This document shows positions 1-8,025 of a stretch of 38,424 nt of DNA, one piece after another. The stretch lies in contig JAFSGP010000008.1 of NCBI GenBank assembly GCA_017440755.1, forward strand, positions 1 to 38,424. The letters run 5' to 3'. The DNA comes from Clostridia bacterium. Its GTDB lineage: Bacteria > Bacillota > Clostridia > Oscillospirales > Acutalibacteraceae. Position 1 is the stretch's first letter, and each line of letters begins with the position of its first letter. Under the pieces are notes generated by a model. It was not told the origin of the DNA. It saw only the letters and a program-made list of their open reading frames with translations, and did no database searches. Position numbers and translations under genes: made by a program.

Positions 1-73
1 AAAAACCTCCTTGATACTTTTGGTAATGCGGTCGCCAAACCATTTACCATTGTATCACGGAGGTTTTTCTTTT
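1..73. repeat. Long imperfect inverted repeat / terminator-like hairpin at window edge
   Basis: Bases 1-17 pair with 52-68 with one mismatch (arms AAAAACCTCC... and ...GGAGGTTTTT). Inside them, 21-28 (TGGTAATG) pairs with 41-49 (CATTTACCA) with one bulged base. The right arm runs into TTTTTCTTTT, so it would act as an intrinsic terminator on the plus strand, and the mirrored A/T ends could serve the minus strand too. No coding sequence is seen here. It may terminate a gene left of the window or be the end of a small mobile element. Confidence 0.6.
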
Positions 74-90
74 GCTAAAGCTTTTATCTT

Positions 91-131
91 CCCCCAGTAG
101 AACTGGGGGTTTATTCCCACGCCTTAAGGCG
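91..131. repeat. Hairpin plus palindrome, possible IS end remnant
   Basis: CCCCCAGT (91-98) pairs perfectly with ACTGGGGG (102-109) around an AGA loop, followed by TTTATT. Twelve bases further lies a perfect 12-base palindrome, CGCCTTAAGGCG (120-131). A short GC hairpin near a second palindrome outside a gene resembles the structured ends of IS200/IS605-family elements, but no transposase is in the window, so this is weak inference. It could equally be a plus-strand terminator. Confidence 0.4.
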
Positions 132-140
132 CCAAGCAAA

Positions 141-176
141 AGAGGACCGCATTTGCAAATGCAAATGCGGTCCTCT
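141..176 (-). terminator. Intrinsic terminator of the pflB-pflA operon
   Basis: A perfect 16-bp stem (141-156 with 161-176) around a four-base loop begins three bases past the pflA stop. Read on the minus strand it is followed by TTTTGC. Position and structure fit rho-independent termination of the pfl operon. Confidence 0.85.
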
Positions 177-178
177 CG

Positions 179-895
179 TTATTCGTTCAGCACGCTCTGC
201 AAGCGGTCCATCGCCGAAAGAGAAGGCTCCGGCAGGTGACCAAAGGGGAAATCCAACTTCATATCGTCGTACTTGACCTGACATATCTTGCGGAAAGGAA
301 GCAGCTCCACCTTGTCCACGCAAGAATAGGCGGCGGCTATCTCCCGCAGGCGGCGGATATTCTCCTCCGTATCGTTAAGAGTGGGAATGATCACTTGCCG
401 CAGGGTCACGGGAATCCCCCGTTCCTGCAGACGAGCGAGAAAATCCAGCACCGTCTGCAAATCGCACCCCACGTGGGCACGGTATAGCGCGTCAGTGGTG
501 TATTTGATGTCCAGCAGCACGCGGTCGGTGACCGCCAGCAAGGTATCCACCGCCTCGTTCCACACGCAACCGGAGGTATCCAGACAGGTGTTCAGCCCCG
601 TTTCGCGGCACAGACGAAACACCTCCGCCGCAAAATCTGCCTGCAGCAGCGGCTCACCGCCGGAGAGGGTGATGCCACCTTCCCGTCCGAAATAGGAGCG
701 AAACCGCAGTGCCTTGTCCACCAGCTCCTGCGGGGTGTAAAGGCTTCCCCCTTGCAGCTCCCACGTATCGGGATTGTGACAGCAGCCGCACCGCAGAGGA
801 CACCCCTGCAAAAACGCGACAAACCGCACACCGGGACCGTCCACCGTCCCCAGGCTCTGAATGGAGTGGACGCGGCCGATTATCTCCCCGTTCAT
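179..895 (-). CDS. pflA: Pyruvate formate-lyase-activating enzyme (radical SAM)
   Basis: This 238-residue protein is a radical SAM activase that uses S-adenosylmethionine and a [4Fe-4S] cluster to place the glycyl radical on pyruvate formate-lyase in the cytosol. The cluster-binding CxxxCxxC is visible as Cys32, Cys36 and Cys39 ([15 protein letters not shown]), preceded by the typical [15 protein letters not shown] stretch. [10 protein letters not shown], the SAM-contacting GGEP segment, follows. Length is normal for PflA and shorter than glycyl-radical activases with an extra ferredoxin insert. Its ATG overlaps the pflB stop as ATGA (892-895), so the two genes are translationally coupled. 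A strong terminator follows. Partner identity is secure because the substrate enzyme is immediately upstream. Confidence 0.96.
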   Translation of the reverse strand: MNGEIIGRVHSIQSLGTVDGPGVRFVAFLQGCPLRCGCCHNPDTWELQGGSLYTPQELVDKALRFRSYFGREGGITLSGGEPLLQADFAAEVFRLCRETGLNTCLDTSGCVWNEAVDTLLAVTDRVLLDIKYTTDALYRAHVGCDLQTVLDFLARLQERGIPVTLRQVIIPTLNDTEENIRRLREIAAAYSCVDKVELLPFRKICQVKYDDMKLDFPFGHLPEPSLSAMDRLQSVLNE

Positions 896-3123
896 ACCGC
901 TTGATGGAAGGTGCGGCTGATAACCTCCCGCTGCTGTTCACGGGACAGTTTGTGGAAGTTCACCGCATAGCCGGACACGCGAATGGTCAGGTTTGGATAG
1001 GCCTCCGGGTCCTCATAGGCTTTCAGCAGCGTCTCACGATTGAGCACGTTGACGTTGATATGGTGGGCGTTGTTGGCGAAGTACCCGTCCAGAATTGCCA
1101 CCAGATTATCCACACGCTCCTCCTCCGTCTTGCCCAAGGCCTCGGGGGTAATGGAGAAGGTATTGGAAATACCGTCACGGCAGTCGTCATAGCTGATTTT
1201 CGCCACCGAGTTGAGGGACGCCAGAGCGCCGTTCTCCTCCCGATTATGCATCGGGTTGGCACCGGGGGCGAAAGGCTCGGAATTTTTGCGCCCGTCGGGG
1301 GTAGCGCCGGTGTTTTTGCCGTACATCACGTTGGAGGTAATGGTCAGCACCGACAGGGTGTGCACCGCGTGACGGTAGGTGGGTGTCTTGCGTAATTCGG
1401 TGATAAAGCGGTGGGTCATATCCTTGGCAATCAGGTCCACGCGGTCGTCGTCATTGCCATATTTCGGGAAGCTGCCCTCGGTGACATATTCCACGATGTA
1501 ACCGCTTTCATTGCGTATCGGCTTGACATTCGCATACTTGATGGCGCTGAGAGAATCCGCCACCACAGACAGGCCTGCTATACCGAATGCCATCAGCCGT
1601 TCCACCTCGGTATCGTGCAGTGCCATCTGAATTTTCTCATAGCAATACTTGTCGTGCATGAAGTGAATCACGTTCATCGTATTGACGTATAGCTTGGACA
1701 GCCAACGAATGTAAACGTCGTACCGCTCCATCACGGTATCGTAGTCCAGCTTATCCCCGGAGAGCACCTCCATCTGAGGACCGATGTGCATACCGCTGGT
1801 GTGGTCGTAGCCGCCGTTGATAGCAATCAGCAGCAGCTTCGCCAGATTACAACGGGCGCCGAAGAACTGCATCTGCTTGCCCAGCTTCATAGCAGAAACG
1901 CAGCAGGCGATAGCATAGTCGTCCCCGTAGATGGGGCGCATCAGGTCGTCGTTCTCATACTGAATGGAATCGGTGTCCTTGGATACCTTAGCACAGAATT
2001 TCTTAAACCCGTCGGGCAGGTTCGCCGCCCACAGCACCGTCAGATTGGGCTCAGGAGAGGAGCCAAGGGTGTAGAGGGTGTTGAGCATACGGAAGCTGGA
2101 CTTGGTTACCAGCGTGCGTCCGTCCTCGCCCATACCGCCCACCGCCTCGGTAATCCACATGGGGTCGCCACCGAACAATTCGTTATACTCGGGGGTACGC
2201 AGATGACGGGCGATACGCAGCTTCATCACGAAGTCGTCCATCAGCTCCTGCGCGCCCGCCTCGGTGAGGGTGCCTGCGGCCATATCCCGCTCAATGTAAA
2301 TGTCAAAGAAGGTGGACACGCGACCCAGCGACATAGCGGCGCCGTTCTGCTCCTTGATGGCCGCCAGATAAGCGAAATAGGTCCACTGAATCGCCTCGCG
2401 GGCGTCCTTGGCGGGTCCGCTGATGTCGAAGCCGTACATCTGCGCCATTTCTTTCAATTTACCGAGAAAAGAAATCTGCTTGTACAATTCCTCGTCCAGG
2501 CGGATATTCTCGGTGTTAAACACCGCGTCGGTAAGGCGGTTTTTGTCCTTTTTCTTCTCCTCGATAAGGCGGTCCACACCGTACAGCGCCACGCGGCGAT
2601 AGTCGCCGATGATGCGCCCCCGCCCGTAGGCGTCCGGCAGACCGGTGATGACGTGACACTTGCGCGCCGCCCGCATCTCGTCGGTGTAGGCGCGGAATAC
2701 GCCGTCATTGTGGGTGGTGCGGTAGCGGAACTCGTCCTCCACCGTCTCGGATAGCTTGTAGCCGTATGCCTCGCAGGCCTGCCGCGCCATACGGATACCG
2801 CCGAAGGGGCTGACACCTCGCTTGAGGGGGCGGTTGGTCTGCATACCCACGATAATCTCGCTGTCCTTGTCGATATAGCCGGGCGAATAGCTGGTCAGGG
2901 AGGACACGGTGGCGGTATCGATATCCAGCACACCGCCGAACTGCCGCTCCAGAGCGAACAGCCCCTCCACCCGCTTCATCAGCGCCTTGGTGCGGTCGGT
3001 GGCGCCCGCCAAAAAGCGGTCGTCCCCCTCGTAGGCGGTGTAGTTCGCCTGAATAAAGTCGCGGACGTCGATGGTGTCCTGCCATACGCCCGTCTTAAAT
3101 CCGTTCCAATTTTCGTGCTTCAT
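892..3123 (-). CDS. pflB: Formate C-acetyltransferase (pyruvate formate-lyase)
   Basis: This 743-residue cytosolic glycyl radical enzyme converts pyruvate and CoA to acetyl-CoA and formate, a main step of anaerobic fermentation. The adjacent catalytic cysteines are Cys407-Cys408 ([11 protein letters not shown]). The radical site is Gly718 in [10 protein letters not shown], 25 residues from the C-terminus, as in the family. N-terminal [17 protein letters not shown] and [15 protein letters not shown] are also typical of true PFL rather than glycerol or choline dehydratases. Start ATG follows AAAGGAGAG at good spacing. The gene has its own sigma-70-type promoter and a leader containing a terminator-like hairpin, then pflA overlaps its stop. 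No truncation is seen. Confidence 0.98.
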   Translation of the reverse strand: MKHENWNGFKTGVWQDTIDVRDFIQANYTAYEGDDRFLAGATDRTKALMKRVEGLFALERQFGGVLDIDTATVSSLTSYSPGYIDKDSEIIVGMQTNRPLKRGVSPFGGIRMARQACEAYGYKLSETVEDEFRYRTTHNDGVFRAYTDEMRAARKCHVITGLPDAYGRGRIIGDYRRVALYGVDRLIEEKKKDKNRLTDAVFNTENIRLDEELYKQISFLGKLKEMAQMYGFDISGPAKDAREAIQWTYFAYLAAIKEQNGAAMSLGRVSTFFDIYIERDMAAGTLTEAGAQELMDDFVMKLRIARHLRTPEYNELFGGDPMWITEAVGGMGEDGRTLVTKSSFRMLNTLYTLGSSPEPNLTVLWAANLPDGFKKFCAKVSKDTDSIQYENDDLMRPIYGDDYAIACCVSAMKLGKQMQFFGARCNLAKLLLIAINGGYDHTSGMHIGPQMEVLSGDKLDYDTVMERYDVYIRWLSKLYVNTMNVIHFMHDKYCYEKIQMALHDTEVERLMAFGIAGLSVVADSLSAIKYANVKPIRNESGYIVEYVTEGSFPKYGNDDDRVDLIAKDMTHRFITELRKTPTYRHAVHTLSVLTITSNVMYGKNTGATPDGRKNSEPFAPGANPMHNREENGALASLNSVAKISYDDCRDGISNTFSITPEALGKTEEERVDNLVAILDGYFANNAHHINVNVLNRETLLKAYEDPEAYPNLTIRVSGYAVNFHKLSREQQREVISRTFHQAV

Positions 3124-3142
3124 TTTCCATTCTCTCCTTTAC

Positions 3143-3184
3143 ACAAAAACAGGGCAAATCAGCCCCTTGCAGACTGATTTGCCC
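3143..3184 (-). promoter_or_regulatory. Terminator-like hairpin in the pflB leader (putative attenuator)
   Basis: On the minus strand GGGCAAATCAG pairs perfectly with CTGATTTGCCC (11 bp, 3152-3162 with 3174-3184), followed by TGTTTTTGTG. It lies between the pflB promoter and its ribosome binding site, about 30 bases before the start codon. The T-run occurs only on the pflB-sense side, so it would act in that direction. A matched antiterminator was not identified. GCAAGGGG occurs twice in the leader, once in the loop. Confidence 0.55.
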
Positions 3185-3268
3185 AGACGGTCGGCATATA
3201 CGCTTGCATTCCCCTTGCGTTGGTTCGCAAAAATCCGTCAGTTATGCAAGTGCTCTCGTTGTGGTTCC

Positions 3269-3298
3269 ATTATACCCTACTTCACCATCTTTTGTCAA
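3269..3298 (-). promoter_or_regulatory. pflB promoter
   Basis: On the minus strand a consensus -35 TTGACA (3293-3298) and consensus -10 TATAAT (3269-3274) are separated by 18 bases. Predicted transcription starts near 3262, giving a leader of about 140 bases. The -35 box lies three bases from the stop codon of the upstream metal ATPase gene, so pflB can be expressed independently of it. Confidence 0.85.
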
Positions 3299-3300
3299 TG

Positions 3301-5178
3301 TTAATTTTCGAATTTTCGGTCGTACAGGCGGGCGGCGATGAGCACCACCAGCACCGACCCCGCATTGTGCACCAAAGCGCCCGTGGTGGGGGTAAGCACA
3401 CCGAAAAAGGACAGGGCGATGGCGATGAAATTGATAGCCAAGGACAGGGCAATGCCCAGACGAATAGTGCGCAAGGTGGCGGTGGCCAGCCGCTTGAGAT
3501 AGGGAAGTTTGGCAATATCGTCCCCCATCAGCGCAACGTCCGCCGCCTCCACGGCGATATCGCTGCCCATCGTGCCCATCGCCACGCCTACGTCCGCTGC
3601 TTTGAGAGCGGGGGCGTCGTTAACACCGTCTCCCATCATGCACACCCGTTTTCCCTCTGCCTGCAGGGCGGCGATACGCGCCACCTTATCCGCCGGCAGC
3701 AGCTCCGCCTCCACACGGGTCAGCCCCGCCTGTGCGGCGAAATAGGCCGCCGCGTGACGGTTGTCACCCGTGAGCAGTACGGTTTCTACCCCCGCCTCGG
3801 ACAGCTGCTTCGCCAGGTGAGCAGCGGCGGGGCGCAGGGTATCCGCCAGCGCCAGCACACCCAGCAGCTCCCCGTCGGCGGCGACCAGCACCGTTGCCTT
3901 GCCCTGCTCTCGCAGGGCGGAGAGGGTCGCCTCTGCCACCTGCAGAGGCACCTGCGCCTCCTCCAGATAGGCATCACTGCCGCAGAGGACGAGCGCACCG
4001 CCCACGCGGGCACACACACCACGTCCCGCCGCCATGCGGAAATCCTCCGCCTCCGGCAGAGATAGCTCCGCTCCCTTGGCGGCGGTAACAATCGCCTGCC
4101 CCAAGGGGTGTTCGCTGCGGCTTTCCACCGCCGCCGCCAGACGTAGCAGTGCCTGCTCGGTAATATTTCCAAAGCTCACCGTATCCGTCAAGTTCAGCTG
4201 ACCGGTGGTGAGGGTGCCCGTTTTATCGAAAGCAACGGTATCCACCTGTCCCATCTGCTCCAGCGCCTCGCCGGATTTAATGAGGATACCGTGCCCCGTT
4301 GCCTGCCCGATGGCCGCCATAATGGCGGTAGGAGTAGCCAACACCAGCGCGCAGGGGCAGAACACCACCAGCACCGTCACCGCCGCCACGATATCCTGTC
4401 GCAACAGCCCCGCCACCACCGCCAGCAGCAGCGCCACCGGCACCAGCCGGCTCGCCCATCTATCTGCGGTGCGCTGCATCGGCGCCTTATTCTCCTCCGC
4501 CTCTTTCACCATACGAATAAGCCGCTGCAGGGAAGAATCCTCCCCCACCTTGGTGGTTCGAATATCCACCGCGCCGTAGCGGTTCACCGTGCCGCCGTAG
4601 ACGGCATCTCCCGCCGCCTTATCCACCGGCAGGGACTCCCCCGTCATCACCGACTGGTCGATGCTGGTCTCCCCCGCCACAATTTCGCCGTCGGTGGGCA
4701 CCGTTTCACCCGGAAGAACGCGCAATACGTCCCCCACCCGCACCGCCGCGGCAGAAACCATTTCCTCCCCGCTCGCAGTGAGGCGGCGGGCGGTCTGCGG
4801 GGTGAGAGAAATCAGCTGTGTAAGCCCTTTCTTTGCGCGTTCGGTGGTCCTTTCCTCCAACAGCTCGCCAATCGCCATAATGAAGGCAATCTCCCCCGCC
4901 GCGAACAAATCGCCAATGGCGATGGAGGCGCCCATAGCGATGGAAATCAGCAGCGCCGAGGAAATGCGAGACACCCCTTTATTGCAAAAAAGCTTGCGCA
5001 GAGCGCTGTACAAAAGCGGCACGCCGCATACCGCCACCGCCACCCAGGACGGCTCCAGATACAGCGGCACCACCACCCCGCACAGGGACAGCACCAAGCT
5101 GACCGCCAGACACACACCACCCACCACGGTAGCGGGGACGCTCTCCAGCGCCTCGATGCTGTTTTTTAGCTTCTTCAT
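3301..5178 (-). CDS. P1B-type heavy-metal-translocating ATPase
   Basis: This 625-residue membrane pump couples ATP hydrolysis to transition-metal export. Visible in order are the actuator loop TGE (179-181), the ion-site CPC in a membrane helix (274-276), the phosphorylation motif DKTGTLT (Asp318), the P1B hallmark SEHPLG (His357-Pro358) and GDGVNDAPAL (516-525). The last membrane segment contains HNAGSVLVVL. There is no N-terminal HMA metal-binding domain, so it is shorter than most ZntA or CopA proteins. The substrate cannot be fixed: CPC fits Cu, Zn/Cd or Mn-type pumps, and the C-terminal HN..S is not the copper MxxSS. The second ATG (5178) is chosen because GGAGG sits seven bases upstream of it and only one base from the first (5184). 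It is divergent from a TetR-family gene that probably controls it. Confidence 0.93.
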   Translation of the reverse strand: MKKLKNSIEALESVPATVVGGVCLAVSLVLSLCGVVVPLYLEPSWVAVAVCGVPLLYSALRKLFCNKGVSRISSALLISIAMGASIAIGDLFAAGEIAFIMAIGELLEERTTERAKKGLTQLISLTPQTARRLTASGEEMVSAAAVRVGDVLRVLPGETVPTDGEIVAGETSIDQSVMTGESLPVDKAAGDAVYGGTVNRYGAVDIRTTKVGEDSSLQRLIRMVKEAEENKAPMQRTADRWASRLVPVALLLAVVAGLLRQDIVAAVTVLVVFCPCALVLATPTAIMAAIGQATGHGILIKSGEALEQMGQVDTVAFDKTGTLTTGQLNLTDTVSFGNITEQALLRLAAAVESRSEHPLGQAIVTAAKGAELSLPEAEDFRMAAGRGVCARVGGALVLCGSDAYLEEAQVPLQVAEATLSALREQGKATVLVAADGELLGVLALADTLRPAAAHLAKQLSEAGVETVLLTGDNRHAAAYFAAQAGLTRVEAELLPADKVARIAALQAEGKRVCMMGDGVNDAPALKAADVGVAMGTMGSDIAVEAADVALMGDDIAKLPYLKRLATATLRTIRLGIALSLAINFIAIALSFFGVLTPTTGALVHNAGSVLVVLIAARLYDRKFEN

Positions 5179-5190
5179 AGCCATTCCTCC

Positions 5191-5206
5191 TTGACGAATT
5201 CGTCAA
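5191..5206. promoter_or_regulatory. Perfect 16-bp palindrome, candidate TetR-family operator
   Basis: TTGACGAATTCGTCAA is a perfect palindrome that ends next to the ATPase Shine-Dalgarno sequence and lies in its leader. The TGAC/GTCA arms suit a TetR-type dimer. Its place between the ATPase gene and the divergent TetR gene makes it a likely operator, but binding is inferred. Confidence 0.55.
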
Positions 5207-5207
5207 A

Positions 5208-5232
5208 ATACAGTATGCTGTATACGATACAG
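5208..5232. promoter_or_regulatory. Three alternating ATACAG/CTGTAT half-sites
   Basis: ATACAG (5208-5213), CTGTAT (5218-5223) and ATACAG (5227-5232) form two overlapping inverted repeats with 4- and 3-base spacers. They lie just downstream of the predicted -10 of the ATPase gene. The arrangement suggests cooperative repressor binding, perhaps by a different regulator than the one using the adjacent 16-bp palindrome. Confidence 0.45.
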
Positions 5233-5250
5233 AACACTTTGTTCGTTTTT

Positions 5251-5280
5251 ATTATACAGCGGCGGCGTGTACAAAAACAA
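5251..5280 (-). promoter_or_regulatory. Promoter of the metal ATPase gene
   Basis: On the minus strand TTGTTT (5275-5280) and a consensus TATAAT (5251-5256) are 18 bases apart. Transcription would begin near 5244, upstream of the palindromic elements, so bound repressor would block initiation or early elongation. Confidence 0.65.
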
Positions 5281-5342
5281 CAACCAAACCGCTCGGTATG
5301 TAAGATACGGAACAAAAATCCAAATCTGTTCGGGAGGAACCG

Positions 5343-5876
5343 ATGGACAGACGACAGATAAAGACCCGTAAGGCTATCCTGCGTGCCTTTCGCGCTCTGC
5401 TGGAAAAGAAGCGGTACGACCACATCACCGTGCAGGAGATTATCGACGGGGCAGACGTAGGGCGCAGCACCTTCTACACCCATTTTGAGACCAAGGACCT
5501 GCTGCTGGACGCCCTGTGCGGAGATATGTTCCACCACATCTTTGAGGACGACCCCTGCCCCTGGGTGGGACGGGACGATGAGCTGGAAGGCAAGCTCGCC
5601 CATATTCTGTGGCACATTCGTGACAGCCGCAGCGACCTGTCCGGCATTCTGCTGTCCGACAGCAGCGAATTGTTTATGACCTACTTCAAGGCCCATCTGC
5701 GAGGGGTGTTCGAGGAGTATATCGCTCTGTTCGGAGAGGCGGTACCCCGTGATTTTCTGCTCAACCACCTGACCGGCAGCTTCGCCGAGGCGGTGCTGTG
5801 GTGGCTGCGGGAGGGAATGACCCTCTCCCCCGAAGCGGTAGCGGGCTATTTTATGAAAATCACCGGGAAAAGATAG
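5343..5876 (+). CDS. TetR/AcrR-family transcriptional regulator
   Basis: This 177-residue protein begins with a TetR-type DNA-binding domain at about residues 6-55. The helix-turn-helix reads ITVQEIIDGADVGRSTFYTH followed by FETKDLLLDAL. The C-terminal ligand domain is generic and gives no clue to the inducer; a CHWD-like metal-sensor site is not visible. GGGAGG sits five bases before the ATG. It is divergent from the P1B ATPase with 164 bases between them that contain palindromes, which suggests it represses the pump gene and perhaps itself. TetR control of a metal ATPase is less common than MerR, ArsR or CsoR control, so the link remains inference. A terminator follows at once. Confidence 0.9.
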   Translation: MDRRQIKTRKAILRAFRALLEKKRYDHITVQEIIDGADVGRSTFYTHFETKDLLLDALCGDMFHHIFEDDPCPWVGRDDELEGKLAHILWHIRDSRSDLSGILLSDSSELFMTYFKAHLRGVFEEYIALFGEAVPRDFLLNHLTGSFAEAVLWWLREGMTLSPEAVAGYFMKITGKR

Positions 5877-5908
5877 AAAAAACAGCCGACCACGTCGGCT
5901 GTTTTTTG
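5875..5908 (+). terminator. Intrinsic terminator after the TetR gene
   Basis: CAGCCGAC pairs with GTCGGCTG around a CAC loop; flanking A and T runs extend the stem, and TTTTTTG follows. It overlaps the TetR stop region and separates it from the downstream hydrolase. The A-rich left side would allow some activity in the other direction. Confidence 0.9.
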
Positions 5909-5947
5909 TTTTATGGGGCATACTACCTCAAAAAGGAGGGGAACGGT

Positions 5948-6892
5948 ATGTGCACAGCCATTAGTTATACCACCGGCGCCCACTATTTCGGGCGGAACCT
6001 GGACCTGGAGCGGTCCTACGGGGAGCGGGTGGTGATTACTCCGCAACGATTTCCTCTCCCGATGCGGCTGGCGGAGCCGCTAAACCACCACTACGCTATG
6101 ATCGGCATGGCGACGGTGGCGGAGGGATATCCCCTCTACTACGAGGCTACCAACGAAAAAGGGCTGAGTATGGCGGGGCTCAACTTTCCCGACAACGCGG
6201 TCTACAAGCCGCCGATGAGCGGGCGGGATAATATCAGTCCTTTTGAATTTATTCCGTGGATTTTGGGACGGTGCGCCACGGTAGCCGAGGCGCGGCAAGC
6301 GCTGGAGCGGGTGAATTTGGCGCAGGTCCCATTCAGCGAAAATCTGCCTCTGTCTCCGCTGCACTGGCTGCTCGCCGACCGCAAGCATGCGGTCGTGGTG
6401 GAGAGCGTGGCGCAGGGGCTGCGGGTGTACGACAACCCCGTGCGGGTGCTGACCAACAACCCGCCCTTCCCCTATCATCTGACCAACCTGTGCAACTATA
6501 TGTCCCTGCACGAGGGGGCGGCGGATAATCGGCTGGGGGGCGACCTGACACCCTACAGTCTGGGAATGGGGGCGCTGGGACTGCCGGGGGACTATTCCTC
6601 CGCCTCCCGCTTTGTGCGGGCGGTGTTCGTACGGCAGAAATCCCGCTGTGAGGGCGATGAAACGGCAAGTGTCAACCAGTTCTTCCACATCCTCACCGCG
6701 GTGGCGATGCCCAAGGGCTGCGTGCTGGCGGCAAACGGGGACCACGAGTACACCCGCTACTCCTGCTGCTGCAATACCGACAGCGGGACGTACTACTACA
6801 CCACCTACGACAATCCCACCCCACGGCGAGTGGATATGCGCGGGGTGGACGTGGACGGCGCCGTGCTTTGGCAGTCTGCTCTGATAGAATAA
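5948..6892 (+). CDS. bsh: Choloylglycine hydrolase family protein, probable bile salt hydrolase
   Basis: This 314-residue Ntn hydrolase would remove its initiator Met to expose Cys2 as nucleophile (MCTAISY). Residues matching the known bile salt hydrolase active site are Cys2, Arg16, Asp19 (GRNLDLE), Asn79 (EKGLSMAGLNFP), Asn170/171 (LTNNPPF) and Arg221 (SSASRFVRA). GLPGDYSSASRF and the MAGLNFP stretch resemble bile salt hydrolases more than penicillin V acylases, which are relatives with the same fold. It would deconjugate glycine- or taurine-conjugated bile acids in the cytosol, since there is no signal peptide. The 5948 start is favoured because Cys must be residue 2 and AAGGAGGGG lies six bases upstream. 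No promoter of its own is clear in the 40 bases after the preceding terminator. Confidence 0.88.
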   Translation: MCTAISYTTGAHYFGRNLDLERSYGERVVITPQRFPLPMRLAEPLNHHYAMIGMATVAEGYPLYYEATNEKGLSMAGLNFPDNAVYKPPMSGRDNISPFEFIPWILGRCATVAEARQALERVNLAQVPFSENLPLSPLHWLLADRKHAVVVESVAQGLRVYDNPVRVLTNNPPFPYHLTNLCNYMSLHEGAADNRLGGDLTPYSLGMGALGLPGDYSSASRFVRAVFVRQKSRCEGDETASVNQFFHILTAVAMPKGCVLAANGDHEYTRYSCCCNTDSGTYYYTTYDNPTPRRVDMRGVDVDGAVLWQSALIE

Positions 6893-6911
6893 GGCAAAAT
6901 CGTTCTATACA

Positions 6912-6945
6912 AAAATGCCGTGGAGATTTCTCTCCACGGCATTTT
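6912..6945. terminator. Bidirectional intrinsic terminator
   Basis: A perfect 15-bp stem (6912-6926 with 6931-6945) with A-run on one side and T-run on the other lies between the convergent hydrolase and phosphatase genes. It can terminate both transcripts. Confidence 0.9.
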
Positions 6946-6958
6946 ATTATTTATGTAA

Positions 6959-7729
6959 TTACAAAATCGAGCGCAGCTTCGGCTGGGTCACCAGGGTAAG
7001 TCCCAGCTCCTCCACCAGCATCATCGCCTTCTCCTCCGGTGCGGTCACCGACAGCGCCTCGGGACGGTGGGCATCACAGCCCAGCACCACCGCACAGCCT
7101 TCCTCTGCGGCGATTCCCCAGAACAGGCGGCGAGGGTAGTTGCGGTTGTCCTCCACGCCTAAGAGGTTGATCTCCAGCGGCATATCGCAAGCCTTCGCCT
7201 CCCGACACAGCTCACGCATATAGCGGGTGTACACCCCGTCGTCACCGGTGAAGCCCAGCATATCGGGGTGGGCAAAATAGGTAAAGAGACCCGTGTTCAT
7301 TGCCTCCATCGTCTGATGGCAATATCGTTTGATATCCTCCTCGCGGTCAGTGGGAAAATTGTTATGGGGAAAGCCAATCTCATTGCCGCAGCAATGCTGC
7401 CCCAACAACAGATATTCCACCCCGTTCTCCCGCAAAAGGGAAAGGGTATCGCGGAACAAATCGGGGTAATACTCCGCCTCCACCCCCAGACGAATGTCTA
7501 TCTGCCCCCGATAGGCGTCCCGCAGACGGCGGACGGTATCCGCATAGGCGGGCAGCTCCTCCGGACGCATACGGAAGTCCGAATAGTAGTCACCGGGGAA
7601 CAAATAAGGCGTATGGTCCGCAAAACCTAAGGCTTTCAGCCCTCTTTTTATCCCGTGGCGAACGTAGTCCTCCTCCGCTCCCACCGCGTGACCGCAGCGA
7701 GGGGTGTGGGTATGATAATTGGCTATCAC
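6959..7729 (-). CDS. hisK: Histidinol-phosphatase, PHP family
   Basis: This 256-residue metal-dependent phosphatase would dephosphorylate L-histidinol phosphate in histidine synthesis. The PHP metal-ligand motifs are all present: NYHTHTPRCGH near the N-terminus, FADHTPY, GVEAEYYPD, YFAHPD and LGCDAH near the C-terminus. The GTG at 7729 is the chosen start, with AAGGAAG seven bases upstream and the HTH motif beginning at residue 5. An in-frame ATG at 7765 would overlap the promoter. The gene stands alone, without other his genes in the window. Relatives in the PHP family can act on other phosphates, so the substrate is likely but not proven. Confidence 0.9.
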   Translation of the reverse strand: MIANYHTHTPRCGHAVGAEEDYVRHGIKRGLKALGFADHTPYLFPGDYYSDFRMRPEELPAYADTVRRLRDAYRGQIDIRLGVEAEYYPDLFRDTLSLLRENGVEYLLLGQHCCGNEIGFPHNNFPTDREEDIKRYCHQTMEAMNTGLFTYFAHPDMLGFTGDDGVYTRYMRELCREAKACDMPLEINLLGVEDNRNYPRRLFWGIAAEEGCAVVLGCDAHRPEALSVTAPEEKAMMLVEELGLTLVTQPKLRSIL

Positions 7730-7752
7730 AGCATCACTTCCTTGTCCCCAAA

Positions 7753-7781
7753 ATACTACCACCACCGCCCCACAAAGTCAA
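7753..7781 (-). promoter_or_regulatory. Promoter of the histidinol-phosphatase gene
   Basis: On the minus strand TTGACT (7776-7781) and TAGTAT (7753-7758) are 17 bases apart, placing the transcription start around 7746, close to the GTG start and its ribosome binding site. The remaining DNA up to 7910 is AT-rich and shows no gene. Confidence 0.65.
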
Positions 7782-7909
7782 CCTTTTTTCGCCGCGCATC
7801 ACCCATTTATCGTTTTAGTGTAGTAATGTGATGTTTATCAAAAACCGCCCCCATATAATTGTATGTATTGGTAATTTTTCCAAACTTACTTTTTGTACAC
7901 AAAAATTTC

Positions 7910-7938
7910 TTGCCGTTCGTCGCAAAATATGGTATAGT
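7910..7938 (+). promoter_or_regulatory. Promoter of the three-gene lipoprotein operon
   Basis: TTGCCG (7910-7915) and TATAGT (7933-7938) are 17 bases apart. A leader of about 80 bases leads to AGAGGAGA and the ATG at 8026. The stretch before it, 7782-7909, is AT-rich and has no recognisable gene or RNA. Confidence 0.65.
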
Positions 7939-8025
7939 GGTATGGTATGTGGAGAAGTGTCCCCTTTTCCGCTCGAACAAGACCCCTTGGACCAACCAAA
8001 ACCAAAGCGAAGAGGAGAAAGTGAA

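Noticed and set aside
3269..3298. A Fnr- or Rex-type site at the pflB promoter
   Set aside because: No TTGAT-N4-ATCAA or TTGTTAA-type palindrome is present near the promoter.
5798..5947. Upstream in-frame start for the bile salt hydrolase-like gene
   Set aside because: It crosses the terminator of the TetR gene and would bury the catalytic Cys, which must be residue 2.
7828..8025. Upstream in-frame ATG that would extend the first lipoprotein by 66 residues
   Set aside because: It lies before the predicted promoter and destroys the lipoprotein signal; the ATG at 8026 follows AGAGGAGA.
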